NCBI GenBank assembly: GCA_029255685.2
Contig: CM055317.2
Location: forward strand, 74,327,460 to 74,391,459
Source: Silene conica
Lineage: Eukaryota; Streptophyta; Magnoliopsida; Caryophyllales; Caryophyllaceae
Direction of reading: 5' to 3'
Length of the DNA: 64,000 bases
Part shown: positions 53,771 to 64,000 of the stretch, one piece after another
How the letters are laid out: every line of letters starts with the position of its first letter
Numbering within the stretch: position 1 is the first letter of the stretch
Notes under the pieces: model-generated
Databases searched by the model: none
What the model was told of the DNA's origin: nothing
The model's input: the letters and a program-made list of their open reading frames with translations, nothing else
Position numbers and translations under genes: made by a program

Positions 53771-55559
53771 TTTTTATAGTCAATTTCCGTCAAATAGTAG
53801 CGGAGCAAATAAAAGTACCCGTACTTGATCAGCACTATTCTAAATCGTTATTCCAATAACATGAAATCCCTGGCCTGTTTTAAAAGCATAGTTCAATCAC
53901 GATTGAATGAAATTAACGTACGTATCACGAGAAAATTGTAAGAGAATTTTGCAAGACAATATTCCATCACTCATCCCACTCACCCAAGTCAGTATCAATT
54001 TTGTTAGCTAGCCGACATTGGGTTGGCTTCCTTAGTTCCCAAAAACAGCTTTGCCGATTTCGAGTCGGGTGAAATAGGGAATTTGAGTTGGACAAAGTTA
54101 TTTCGAGTTTGGATTAACTATTAACATGTTTTTAATGGATAATAATAAATTTACAATAATAAATATTTAAGTCGGTTTAAAATGGGTTAGGTTAATTCGG
54201 GTATTGCGTCAAATTTAGTTTTGAATTCAGGTAATTTGGGTCACGTCTATTGGTCTAATTTCTACTCCCCCACGGTCCGCCCCAATCATTTATTTACTTT
54301 TTTTCATGCTAGATTGTCTTACTTAATTGTACATCTTTCTATTTTCAAGATGTTTTTGATCGGTAATTTAATCCTTCACATATAGTCAACTTGGTTCACA
54401 TATCATTTAATAACTAGTTTAGGCTAAGATACGATCATTAATACCCCTTAAAATTAAAGATAGTGTAGTAACTAGTAAGGTTGATCATGTTAACTTTCGC
54501 TAATTCATTTCAACCATTTATTTATCTTTTAAATTCTTTTAAATAAATATTATAATGAAAACTAAAAAAAAAAAATTTTTTAGTCCTATTCTCAAACGAT
54601 TTGAACCAAATCACACGTTTGAAAAATGAACGTTTACTTCTAAGTATACTTGTAATCCTCTTCTTACCTTTGTCAATTTCTCCCCTATTTTTCTCTAATA
54701 TATTCCCTCGGTCTCGTTTATTTGTTGTCCTATTCCATCATAATGTATCTCAATCAATTGTTATCTTTTCTATTTTAAAATTGCATTTGATAAACAATTT
54801 GAACTTTATACTCAATTTAGTCCACCCGTCATTTCTTTTTTTTGAAAGAAAGATCAATCCATTAATAAATAGTCATACGACTACAATATATATGTAATTT
54901 GACTGGATACAACTCGACTAGAATCAAATAAAATAAAATCTTGTTCAAAGAAAGATGTGTAAACTTGAATTGTTTCAAAGCACGTCCTCTATCATATCGC
55001 CGCAAACAACTTTTCACAAGAGGATCGTAGGATCTTGAGCCTTGACGAGAGATGATTTCATCTGACCAAATTGAGTGCAACCAACAAATTGACAACATAT
55101 GTAATACCATATAACAATTATTACGAAACCGATTTTCCGCATCTTCACCATATAAGAAACGACCAAGACGATCATATCTATATTACCAATAGAACTAAAA
55201 CCTTGAATAACAAGGACTGAAAAAACTCCGAAAATAGAGACAAACGAACGGATCTCACCAAAAGGGAGACTTTTATTGACCTTTTTCCTGTTTTTTATAC
55301 CAAAACCAAAAGACGACAATTAACCGGGACGGAATAATGAGTATGATTGTTATTTATGTTCCCTTGTAACAAACCATTTTCATTGATGAGAAAGCGAAAT
55401 TATGAGTCATATCTTCCCTTACACAACACCAAAAACACATGCACCTTAGCAACTCTGTACATATATATTATACAACCTTCACACACCCTATTTTACATTA
55501 AAAATTCACTTACTAAATTTATACTTAAGTTATATAGCTATTATATATATTATCTAGCT
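53771..55559. other. Gene-less upstream region of the FMO gene
   Basis: No coding sequence supported. It contains Stowaway fragments (near 54265-54310) and the larger inverted-ended element at 54707-55335. The last ~200 bases should hold the FMO promoter and leader; TATA-like ATATATATTATAC is at 55460-55475. Confidence 0.5.
54707..55335. mobile_element. Stowaway-like element with internal insertion
   Basis: Tips CCCTCGGTCTCGTTTATTTGTTGTCC and the reverse complement of TTCCGTCCCGGTTAATTGTCGTC, with TA-like flanks. Near 54835 a TTTTTTTGAAAGAAAG segment resembles the 3' end of LINE B (37622-37650), so a LINE end or related insertion may lie inside. Confidence 0.45.
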
Positions 55560-58500
55560 ATGTTTACAACCATGAAGCATTCTAAGAATGTGTGTGTGAT
55601 AGGGGCAGGACCCTCAGGGCTGGTGGCGGCTCGAGAGCTAAGGAAAGAAGGGCATACGGTGGTAGTGATTGAGCAAAACCATGACATTGGTGGACAATGG
55701 CTGTACGACCCGAAAACCGAGGGAGAAGATCCTTTAGGAAGGACAACTAAATTTCTTAAGGTACATAGTAGTATGTATGAATCGTTAAGGTTACAGTCTC
55801 CTAGGGAGATTATGGGGTATTCCGATTTTCCGTTTGTGGAGAAGAAAGGAAGGGATATGAGAAGATTTCCTAGTCATACAGAAGTTTTTTTGTATTTGAA
55901 TGATTTTTGTCAGTTTTTTGGATTAAGGGAGTTGATTAGGTTTAATACTAGGGTTGAGTATGTTGGTATTAATAATAATAATATTAATATTAATAATGGG
56001 TTTTTTGAGGTTGGAAATGATATTAAATGGGTTGTTAAGAGTAAAGAGATTGTTAAAGGTGGTGGTGGTGGTGGTGGTGGTAAGGCGGCCGCTGCGGTGG
56101 TGGTGGTTGAAGAGGTTTTCGACGCGGTGGTGGTTGCTTCCGGCCATTACTCTCATCCTAGATTGCCTACTATCAAAGGTATGTATGTGTGTGTTCATCA
56201 TCACCTTCATTATGGTTTCTAAAGTTGTAAGCTAAGCTTACCTTTCCTTTCTTAGAATGTAATACAAGTGATTGAAGAATTCAGGACCGTTTTCCTCACA
56301 CCTAAAGAGTATGGTCCTTTCAGAGAGCACGAGATTTTTTGGTACATGTGATAGTACTACATTAGTAAAAAATTTAAGTACTATTAATTACTTATCATTT
56401 AAGTGGTTAAGGAAATTAATGAAGTTGTTTTGGCACTTTGATGTGAGAGTGAAAGAAAGCTATACATCCCTTTCACTTGTCTTCTAGTTTACTTTTATTC
56501 TGTATTATGCTGATGTTATAAATTAATGACGTTTTTAGGATATTCAACGAGCTTTCAGAACATAGACTATCGAAATATGAGGACTAAACCGCATTATGCT
56601 ATGCTATCACTAGTTTTAATTTATTGTTTTTGAATTTCAAGTGACATTTAGAACAGAGTCTCTCAGCCGTACCATTAAACAATACTCTATACTTTACTAT
56701 TTCGCATGCATTTAAAACAGAGTCTCAATTCCGACTATTACAAAAATGTACTCCTTAATTCATTATAACTTGTCCTTATTTTGTAGGGATGGAGCAATGG
56801 AAAAGGAGACAAATACATAGTCATGTATATCGGGTCCCTAAGTCCTTTGGAAATGAGGTAAAAACCAAGTTTACGATTATTGATAGACACATGCATAAAC
56901 TTAAACTATACTTGTACTACATTTCTCTTGGCATCTTTCACAATCATGAAAAAAATAGAACCAACTTGGAGTTGTGTCCCCAAAACATTTTCCCAAATTA
57001 CAAAAAAATTCATCCAAAATATAATAATTCTCACAAAAAACAAGGATTTTTTTAATGTGTAATTGATTTGAGATGCAAATCAATCGTCCTATGATACTAT
57101 AATAGTCACTTTTTATTATAAAATGGTTACTTTTTGTTCGTAATATTAAATGACAGTTGCACGTAATAGTTGTTGATCGTGTTTTAAAATTTATTTGGAT
57201 TTTGATCGATTGCAGGTGGTAGTGATAGTAGGATGTTCATTGAGTGGACAAGATTTATCAATAGAATTGGCAGGGGTGGCCAAAGAAGTGTATGTGAGTG
57301 CCAAATCGGCTCATGTTACTCAAGGTTTTGCTAAAGTCGTTGCTAAACACCACAATTTACATCTTCGTCCCTTGGTAAGAAACTTAACTAAAATCACACA
57401 AACTATTTATTATTACTAAACTTATATTATATTCCCCTCTTGTTGTATGATTATTCAAAACAATTGTTACACGTTCCAAGGCATAACCGTCTTAAGGAAG
57501 AATTTGTGGAGTCGTTTTTTGTTTAAATGAGTGAGTGAGAATTAAACCTCTAACTTCATTAAAAAGAGCTTATACCCCTTGAGTTAAGGGTTGTTATCAA
57601 AATTTGTGTTGTTAAGATTACTCTTAATGCCGGCAACGGCGGCAAGGGTGGAGCCTGGAGTCTAGTCTAGTGGCATAAGTCAGGTCTTTTAGACTTCGAG
57701 TTTGTCACTCTCGGGGTGGCTTAGTTGGTATATGTATATCAAAGGGTTTATTGAGCGTGCATTGAAGATAACCTTCTAGAGTTTGAATTTGTCACTCACA
57801 GGGTGACTTAGTTGGTGTTCGTACATCATAGGGTTTTCCTGAAGATAGCGGCTGCGAATTTTTCATCGCCAAAAAAACGATATTGCTAATGATGTTATTA
57901 TCACTCTATTTATTTTAATCATTTATTTATTGTTCTATTTAGTGTGAAGAATATTTTAATGTAAATAAATAATCAAAACGGAAAGAGTACGTTTAAGTTT
58001 AACAGTAGTTAGTCATTATCGATCATCTATGGAAAAAGATAGGTCGTGTGTTGGGGGAGTAATTGACTTGCCTAGAGACAAGAGTAGCTTGACAAACTTT
58101 TTGACCTTGAATTCTAAGTAAAGTTGATAAATGGATTGACTGATTGATTAATTGATTAATTAGTCAATTAGTGTTAATTTCCAGATTTTAATGGTTGAAT
58201 GATGATTATCGTTAATTGTACTGCAGATTGACTGTCTACAAGAAGACGGACGTATTTTATTTGTTGATGGCTCTTCTGTCATTGCTGATACCATCATCTA
58301 CTGCACCGGGTATGTACTCCTAAGTCCTAACACCACTCATTTATTACCTCTATTTTTTTTTCTTTTTTATAAGTTAAGGAAACTAGGTTCATCCTCTTAA
58401 ATAGAAAAACATATCTCATCCTTTCGAATGAGTAAGGTAAGTTAACATCACGAAAGCAATGTTTAATTATCACTTCATCAAAAATATGAAAATCAAGTTT

Positions 58501-61341
58501 TACATCTTTGATAATACTTGAGATTTTCCACGGGATCTGCCAAGAGCTACAGAGTGGGTTGATAACACTTAAATTATCATTTTCCACAATTACCTTAATA
58601 ATCATTACTTGAGACGGTTTTATATTATGGGACGGTTTCATTTTGTAAATGATAACACATTGAAACGTAAAAAAATGGACTGTTTCATTGACTACCGCTT
58701 ATTGTGTGAGATAGACCGGACAATTTTATTCTATAATTTGTAAATTTAACGGCCGCCGAATTTCGCAAAAAAGAGAAAAAGTGTAATGAGAAGTGACAAA
58801 AAGAGGCGTATTAGTGGTGATTTATTAAGGCTTCCTAATATTAGACTATGCCATTTTAGTTCACTTTGTTTTATGAAAATATAACCAGAAGTTCACTTTT
58901 TCAAAGTACAAAATTACAATCTTTATATCCAAACTTAATATTTCTCTATCTTGGGTAATAATTTACGGTTACCTTATTTATCGGTGATAAAATAAAATAA
59001 GTGTAAAATATTCATAGATACCGAAGGAGTATGGGACCCTCACAATAATCTATGAAAACAGTTGAATCGGGTAGGTTTAGGTCAGATAAATTCGAATTCG
59101 GGGTTGTTCGTGTTTGCAATGTTTTGGGTGAATCGGGTCGAGTCATTCTCGGGATAGTGATCTGTAAGCGATAATAAGCATTCAGATCGGGTTGAATAAT
59201 GTCAGATCTGAGTCCTTATTTCCACTACGAGTCAGATTCGGAACAGGTTATTCAGGTCATTCAAATCGGGTCAATTTTACCAGATCTATACTTATAATGT
59301 GTTAATGTTAAATTCAAAGATTAACGCACTTTTGTAAGCCATTATAAATAATTGTCATTTCTCATAGGAGGAGACATCAATCAATGCTTTTTCCATTTGT
59401 AAAAGCAATTAAAATTACAGCCGTCTTGCTTGTGACAGGCTAATGTCGTCACAAATTTGTGACCTCTCACAAAAAGGGAGAGGGAACAAGGTGGAATATC
59501 CTTCATATGCTTTCTCACTCACCTCTCATGAATATTTTGTGAGAAAAAACGGTATCCGTCACAAGTTTATGACGGATACCGCCGTCACAAACGAGAATTA
59601 ATGCTAAAATTCAATAAGTCAAGAGTACAACAAGAGTTTAATAATCCCTTATGTAAGCATGCACATTGCATTGCTTATTCTCTATTACAAGGTTCTAATC
59701 GATCTTGACTACCAATTAAAAATTTAAATGCACGAAACACCTTATTTATTTTTCTAAGCTTATTATCTTAAACTTTATTATTTTTTAGCATACATGTATT
59801 TTTCCAAGCTTGTTAAAGTTTATAAAATAGATTTAATTTATTTTTCTCATTAAAACTTAAGTTTAACTAAGTTTATATGTAATGTTTTTTTATTTTATTG
59901 TAATTTTTTTAGGTTAATATTTTTGTGAACCAACTCGGAAATTTTATGATAAAATCCATAATTTCTAAAACAAAGCTCAAAAACTTTATTATAATGTTCA
60001 AAAACTATAAAACTGTTGGTAGTAAATCTGATGTATAATCCACTTATTGTATTTGATGTCATCCACCAAATTTAACCCGTGTTAAACTTAATACGGATAT
60101 TGCTGTCTTAAATAAGAATCCGTGTTCAACTAATCAATAAATTGTGCCTAAAGGATCATATTGTTGGTATTAATAGATGAGTATGCCATTTATAGGTGTT
60201 GCATACCCTTTAAGGAACACCAACTAAAGCATATATGGAGTAATTTTGTACCAACTTTTACCATACAAAAGTTTGAACTATCACTCATGACCACTTGCTT
60301 ACGTTTCATACTACTCGTTCAGTTGATCTCTCTTAAAACGGCTACCTCATTTAGACTGATGGGGCATTCTACTTTTCGTAGACCACTTAGATGTACTTTC
60401 TACTTTTGTCCCATCTAGTTATTTTCTCCGTTTTAAGTTTAAGAAGGATATGTCCGTTTTAAACAAGAATTTGTGAAACTCATTAGGTTGAACCGGAAGC
60501 ATCGACGTTGGAAGTCAAAAATGTTACTAAAAATAGCTAGGAAAACATGATGATTGACTATAACAAACCTTGTTTGCCGTAGGTACTCATATACATTCCC
60601 ATTCCTTGACACTAAAGGAATGGTGACAGTGGACGATGACAGAGTTGGACCTTTGTATGAGCACACTTTCCCTCCATCCCTTGCTCCTTCTCTTTCATTT
60701 GTCGGCATTCCTCGAAAGGTAATCCCCTAAGTCTAGACTCTAGCTTGAATCAAGTCCTAACTCCTAACGAGTCCAAAATTTAAACGCGGTTAATCAGAAA
60801 TTCAGAACATTTGATACGAGAATTGAATGGCTTTGGCTTTGGCTTATGAATTTGCAGCTTATAGGTTTCCCTTTCTTCGAGTCACAAGGGAAATGGGTAG
60901 CTCAGCTGCTTTCTGGTAAAAGAAGGCTCCCGTCATGGGAAGAAATGATGCAGTCTATCAAAGAGCTTTGTCAGACGAAGGATGCCTCCGGCATTCCTAA
61001 ACATAACACTCATGATCTCGCGGACTTTGAGGTAATTTGGCCTTGTTTCGTTTCTCCTATACATGGCCAAATCATCAAATGTTTACAGTACTACTGTGAA
61101 CTCGTCAGCTGAACGATGCTATAATGTCTACTTTCTATCGCAGTACTGTGACAGGTATGGAGATAACGTAGGATTTCCGCACCTGGAAGAATGGAAGAAG
61201 GAGCTATGTTTATCAGCTCTTCAGAATGCAGAGGTTAATTTAGAGACTTTCCGCGATGTATATGACGACTTTGAACTGCTACAAGTAGCTCATCAGAGTC
61301 CCCATTTTACTCAACTCGGACCTGAAGCATTTGATATCTAG
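55560..61341 (+). CDS. Flavin-containing monooxygenase, FMO GS-OX-like
   Basis: Exons 55560-56178, 56787-56857, 57216-57374, 58227-58309, 60583-60718, 60858-61031, 61144-61341 give 479 residues with every junction GT-AG and in frame. FAD fingerprint GAGPSG at residues 15-20, followed by GGQWLYDP. NADPH fingerprint GCSLSG in exon 3. YCTGYSYTFPFL spans exons 4/5 (the FATGY-type motif). These are the landmarks of plant class B FMOs; the GS-OX subgroup S-oxygenates methylthioalkyl glucosinolates in Brassicales. In a plant without glucosinolates the substrate is unknown. An insert of eight Gly, four Ala and four Val (residues 167-183) comes from simple repeats and lengthens the protein against the ~460-residue norm. 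Start chosen as the first ATG in frame; MKHSKN five codons later is an alternative. Intron 4 is 2.27 kb and carries a MITE. Confidence 0.9.
57650..57870 (+). repeat. Possible tRNA-derived SINE with internal duplication, FMO intron 3
   Basis: TGGCTTAGTTGG (57718-57729) fits a pol III A box, and GAGTTTGAATTTGTCACTC (~57779) resembles a decayed B box. The phrase GAGTTTG-x-TTTGTCACTC...GGGTG(G/A)CTTAGTTGGT occurs twice. No poly(A) tail or target duplication was identified. Confidence 0.35.
59418..59603 (-). mobile_element. Mutator-like MITE, copy C (inverted, diverged)
   Basis: Same family as 6368-6563 and 21294-21489 but reversed: left end ACAGCCGTCTTGCTTGTGACAGG, right end GACGGATACCGCCGTCACAAACGAGAATTAATG. 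Flanking 9-mers TTAAAATTA and CTAAAATTC share seven bases, i.e. a decayed target duplication. 186 bp, in FMO intron 4. Confidence 0.7.
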
Positions 61342-62801
61342 AACAACACCAGTCATCAGACATTTCCTTCCTGTCAGAAAATCAAAATTAATGTTATCAC
61401 TTATCAGCAGTAGTTTATGCAGAACAGATTTTGTACCAGGGAAAAAAAGCTGGTTTCGGTTGTGCTTCCGCAAGTTCAGCAGGTTTTTGTAGTATTATTG
61501 TAGAAAGAACTGGCAAATAATAAGACTTTCTTAAGACCGTCTTAAGAGTGAAACGGATCCAAAGACATCTCTAGCACTGATTAATGTTCACACGAACCTG
61601 GTATATGAGTTGCTTTAGATCCGTTTCACGCTTACAACCGTCTTAAACGAGAATTTGTACTCCGTACGCTTAAAGCCATGTAAGGAAATCTTCAATCAAA
61701 CTTTCCTGAGAAGTTTTTCCATTTTGATGAATGATTGTAAGTTATAACAAATTATTGACATGCTAGCTTAATTACTTTCAGCAGATGTTCCCTAGTTCAC
61801 AACATCATATTGAAGCCTTAATTATGCCACTGTCAGGAAAAAGACCTTGGGCCATGTTGCTAACATCAACATTTTTACAAGGATCCTATGATACTGCATA
61901 CCAGCCAAACATATAATTTCGGCCGGGTCAGTTTGTATCCGATTTCACATAATACAACAAAAAACTCGTAAATTATACACCTTTTAACTCCATTGAACAG
62001 TTACCAGGACTCTTCTGGTTCTGGATACCTCTACCCTCCATGCAACAACAATAGGAAAAACATTACTCAATATCTCCGAGATTCGCAATTCGCGAATAGT
62101 AAGGTAAGCGAGACTCGTGTACATAACACCTCGTTATTAGTTACTATATTCAAAATTTAAGCTCACAGCTTGCTTCTATGTGAAGCTTGAGATTGCTTCT
62201 TTCAAAACCGAAAGTGTAATATCGGCAAGGTATCTCAATAAGATGGCTCATGAAAGCACAATGTTTGTCATTGATGCAAAGTTGCATCAATGTCAAACTT
62301 ATAAAGTACAACTTTTCATAAAAGTGTAGGCATATCAATTGATCTAGGATGATTCCAAATACTAATTCCTGAAATGCTTACCTACCATACCAAAACTCTT
62401 GCTGCAAGGAAAACCAACTTGATTAGAGGAATGTTTTACTCTTGCTCTTCCATTAAGCTTCCCGTCCGAAGACGGGAAAAAAAATTACAGTCAGAGGATC
62501 TTACACAGGCTTTGCTTAAAATCTAGGACCGTTCCACGCCAATTGGTGTAGAACAACCTAACCTTCTCGGGTTTCTGTAAAAAAATTGTGTACTAGGCCA
62601 ATCGTCATCTGAATAATTACGCCTTCCAACCAATAATGCACATATCAGCCCCAAGACGGGGCTGTAATGTAAGCTCTATGTTATCTTGTTATCTACTGCA
62701 TTATACGCTCTTAAGTCTTGTATGAGATACTCTCGCTCTGATCTGTAATTCGCTAATTACTCATTAATTAATTACATGAGTAATCAGGAGTCAGGACAGT
62801 C
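61342..62801. other. Gene-less region between convergent FMO and DUF863 genes
   Basis: This holds the 3'UTRs of both converging genes. A short inverted motif AGACCGTCTTAAG... / ...ACAACCGTCTTAAACGAGAATTTG (61530-61665) looks like a small MITE. Nothing else recognised. Confidence 0.5.
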
Positions 62802-64000
62802 TTACAGTGAGACGGTGTCATCATATAAGTATTTATGAAACTCGAGCCATCTTGGCGTAACATTTGTAGGACTCACTGGACTTCTGGTCCCTCTAGGCCG
62901 CCTGTTGTCGCTTCCCCAACTCATGACAAAATCTTCTTTCAATTCCAACACTTCAGTCGAAAATGTCGGTTCTTTTATACCTCGAGGCTTCCTTCCCATC
63001 CTACAAGCTCTTCTACTCCTCAAATGCCAAGGAGTACCTGCAGCTTCCATTAAACCTTCTATCATCTGAATATCTTCAGTCACTTCAACCCTTGAAAGAG
63101 AAGCTAGAGCAGGTAGAACTTCTCTTTGAAAGTCTTTTCTCTTTGACCTTCCCATTCTACCCTTTCGCGCTTGACTTGGAATCTCGACATGGAACCCGCA
63201 AAAATATTCTTCCGGTTTTATTTCAGCGAGGTTCAAATTCATGGCCTCATAATCATCAATTTCGTTATCTGGCTCAGCGGAAGAGGAATGAACTAATTCC
63301 GCAAACCATTCTAGATTCCAACTGTCAGAAATTCTGCAGTTCTGCCAGTCTTTGGCCTCTGAGAACACAAGGTTTTTCCATGACATGGAAATAATGGCCT
63401 CAGCTGCAATCAGTGCATGTTCCCCCGGGATGTCAGCCCCGTTCTCTTCAGAGTTTCCTCTAGGTGGAGGACCCTCCTCAACTTGAGGGCTAGAAGGCGC
63501 CTCTAAATCTATTTCAAGCGCATTTTCGTCATCCCTGGTAGAAATATTTAAGTTAATCTTAGCTGAATCTCTGAAGTCATGGCCTGCAAGAGCACTTGCG
63601 GGAAATGTTTCATCATCTGTGGTGGGATCACATGGCAAATTAATATCAATCACTTTAAATCTTTTGTTTTTCCTCGCAGTTCTGCCAGCCAAAGAATCGA
63701 AGGATGTAATATCATTTTGCTTTGCATTATCAACAAGAGTTTTCCCAATAAAAGGGTCAACCTCAGGAGCTTCGAAAAAAGGCGAGTTCAAATCAATTGG
63801 GCTCGAACCATTCACATAATTCAAGTGAACTGAGGTTATGGATGACATGCAAGCAACTAACTCCAACTTCGGCTCAGAGCAGCTACTTGAGCTTGAACCA
63901 GCATCGAACTTTTTTCCAACATATCCTTTACTTCTGTGGTTCAATTTAGCCTTTTTCCTAGAGAAGTCGCCGTTGAAGGACGGGAGTGCTTGAACAACTA
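62802..64000 (-). CDS. DUF863 family protein, C-terminal part (5' end beyond right edge)
   Basis: Open frame from the window edge (first full codon 63998) to the stop at 62802, 398 residues without a start codon. Recognisable blocks of the plant DUF863 family: SPIDLNSPFFEAPEVDPF, KVIDINLPCDP, HALIAAEAIISMSWKNL, LEWFAELVHSS, KRKDFQREVLPALASLSR, EVTEDIQMIEGLMEAAGTPW. The family is nuclear and plant-specific (Arabidopsis At1g69360/At1g13940 group, from memory), with no established biochemical activity. The repeated (I/L)DLN/INLN motifs resemble EAR-type repressor motifs, which may or may not be functional. The gene is convergent with FMO; an upstream exon is expected outside the window. Confidence 0.85.
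   Translation of the reverse strand, partial: VVQALPSFNGDFSRKKAKLNHRSKGYVGKKFDAGSSSSSCSEPKLELVACMSSITSVHLNYVNGSSPIDLNSPFFEAPEVDPFIGKTLVDNAKQNDITSFDSLAGRTARKNKRFKVIDINLPCDPTTDDETFPASALAGHDFRDSAKINLNISTRDDENALEIDLEAPSSPQVEEGPPPRGNSEENGADIPGEHALIAAEAIISMSWKNLVFSEAKDWQNCRISDSWNLEWFAELVHSSSAEPDNEIDDYEAMNLNLAEIKPEEYFCGFHVEIPSQARKGRMGRSKRKDFQREVLPALASLSRVEVTEDIQMIEGLMEAAGTPWHLRSRRACRMGRKPRGIKEPTFSTEVLELKEDFVMSWGSDNRRPRGTRSPVSPTNVTPRWLEFHKYLYDDTVSL

Overview
The window is nuclear DNA from a flowering plant. Spliced GT-AG genes are typical of a core eudicot: a PIF7-type bHLH, an E-class PPR protein, an FMO GS-OX-like monooxygenase, a DUF863 protein and a plant calmodulin-binding-domain protein. They sit in AT-rich DNA full of transposons. 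The abundant Stowaway-type MITEs ('ACTCCCTCCGTCCC...CATTTGTTTAC') and the GTGACGGATA...TATCCGTCAC MITEs make me think of Caryophyllales, but that is an impression, not proof.

Layout. 1-4268 (-): 5' two thirds or less of a SNF2 annealing helicase of the ZRANB3/SMARCAL1 type, running off the left edge. 4.3-8.2 kb: MITE-rich intergenic DNA shared with the divergent PIF7-like gene (8241-11218, +). 11.2-14.9 kb: no gene, a decayed tandem duplication and MITEs. 14971-16566 (-): single-exon-coding calmodulin-binding protein with a long 5'UTR intron. 18.3-23.0 kb: MITE and SINE cluster. 23026-23823 (-): membrane RING E3 ligase with a ~2 kb 5'UTR intron. 26761-~31096 (-): LINE with a complete ORF2. 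31527-32639 (-): F-box protein. 34616-37078 (-): PPR protein like At5g08490/SLG1, frameshifted near its end. 37627-43216 (-): full-length LINE with a 17-bp target-site duplication, inserted upstream of the PPR gene. 43.3-53.8 kb: a purely repetitive block of nested elements. 55560-61341 (+): seven-exon FMO gene. 62802-64000 (-): 3' part of a DUF863 gene, convergent with FMO and cut by the right edge.

The most unusual part is 43.3-53.8 kb. It has a long-TIR Mutator-like element (44356-46333, perfect 9-bp TSD) whose left TIR was split by a second long-TIR element carrying a GRF zinc-finger ORF (44401-45486). Next to it is a third element with a 9-bp TSD (46428-47893) that holds 17 diverged copies of a 21-bp inverted repeat GGACGTG-N7-CACGTCC. 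These lie in two arrays spaced at exactly 32 bp from unit to unit. A 619-bp Helitron (48104-48722), degenerate AT-rich repeats, a hAT-like GC-rich element and a copia relic follow. The outer borders of the block themselves look like Helitron termini, so the whole block may be one ~10.5 kb Helitron filled with later insertions (hypothesis).

The genes do not form a functional cluster. Each is an ordinary housekeeping or signalling gene in its own transcription unit. Exon coordinates were derived by eye from splice-site consensus, reading-frame continuity and remembered family sequence, with no transcript data.
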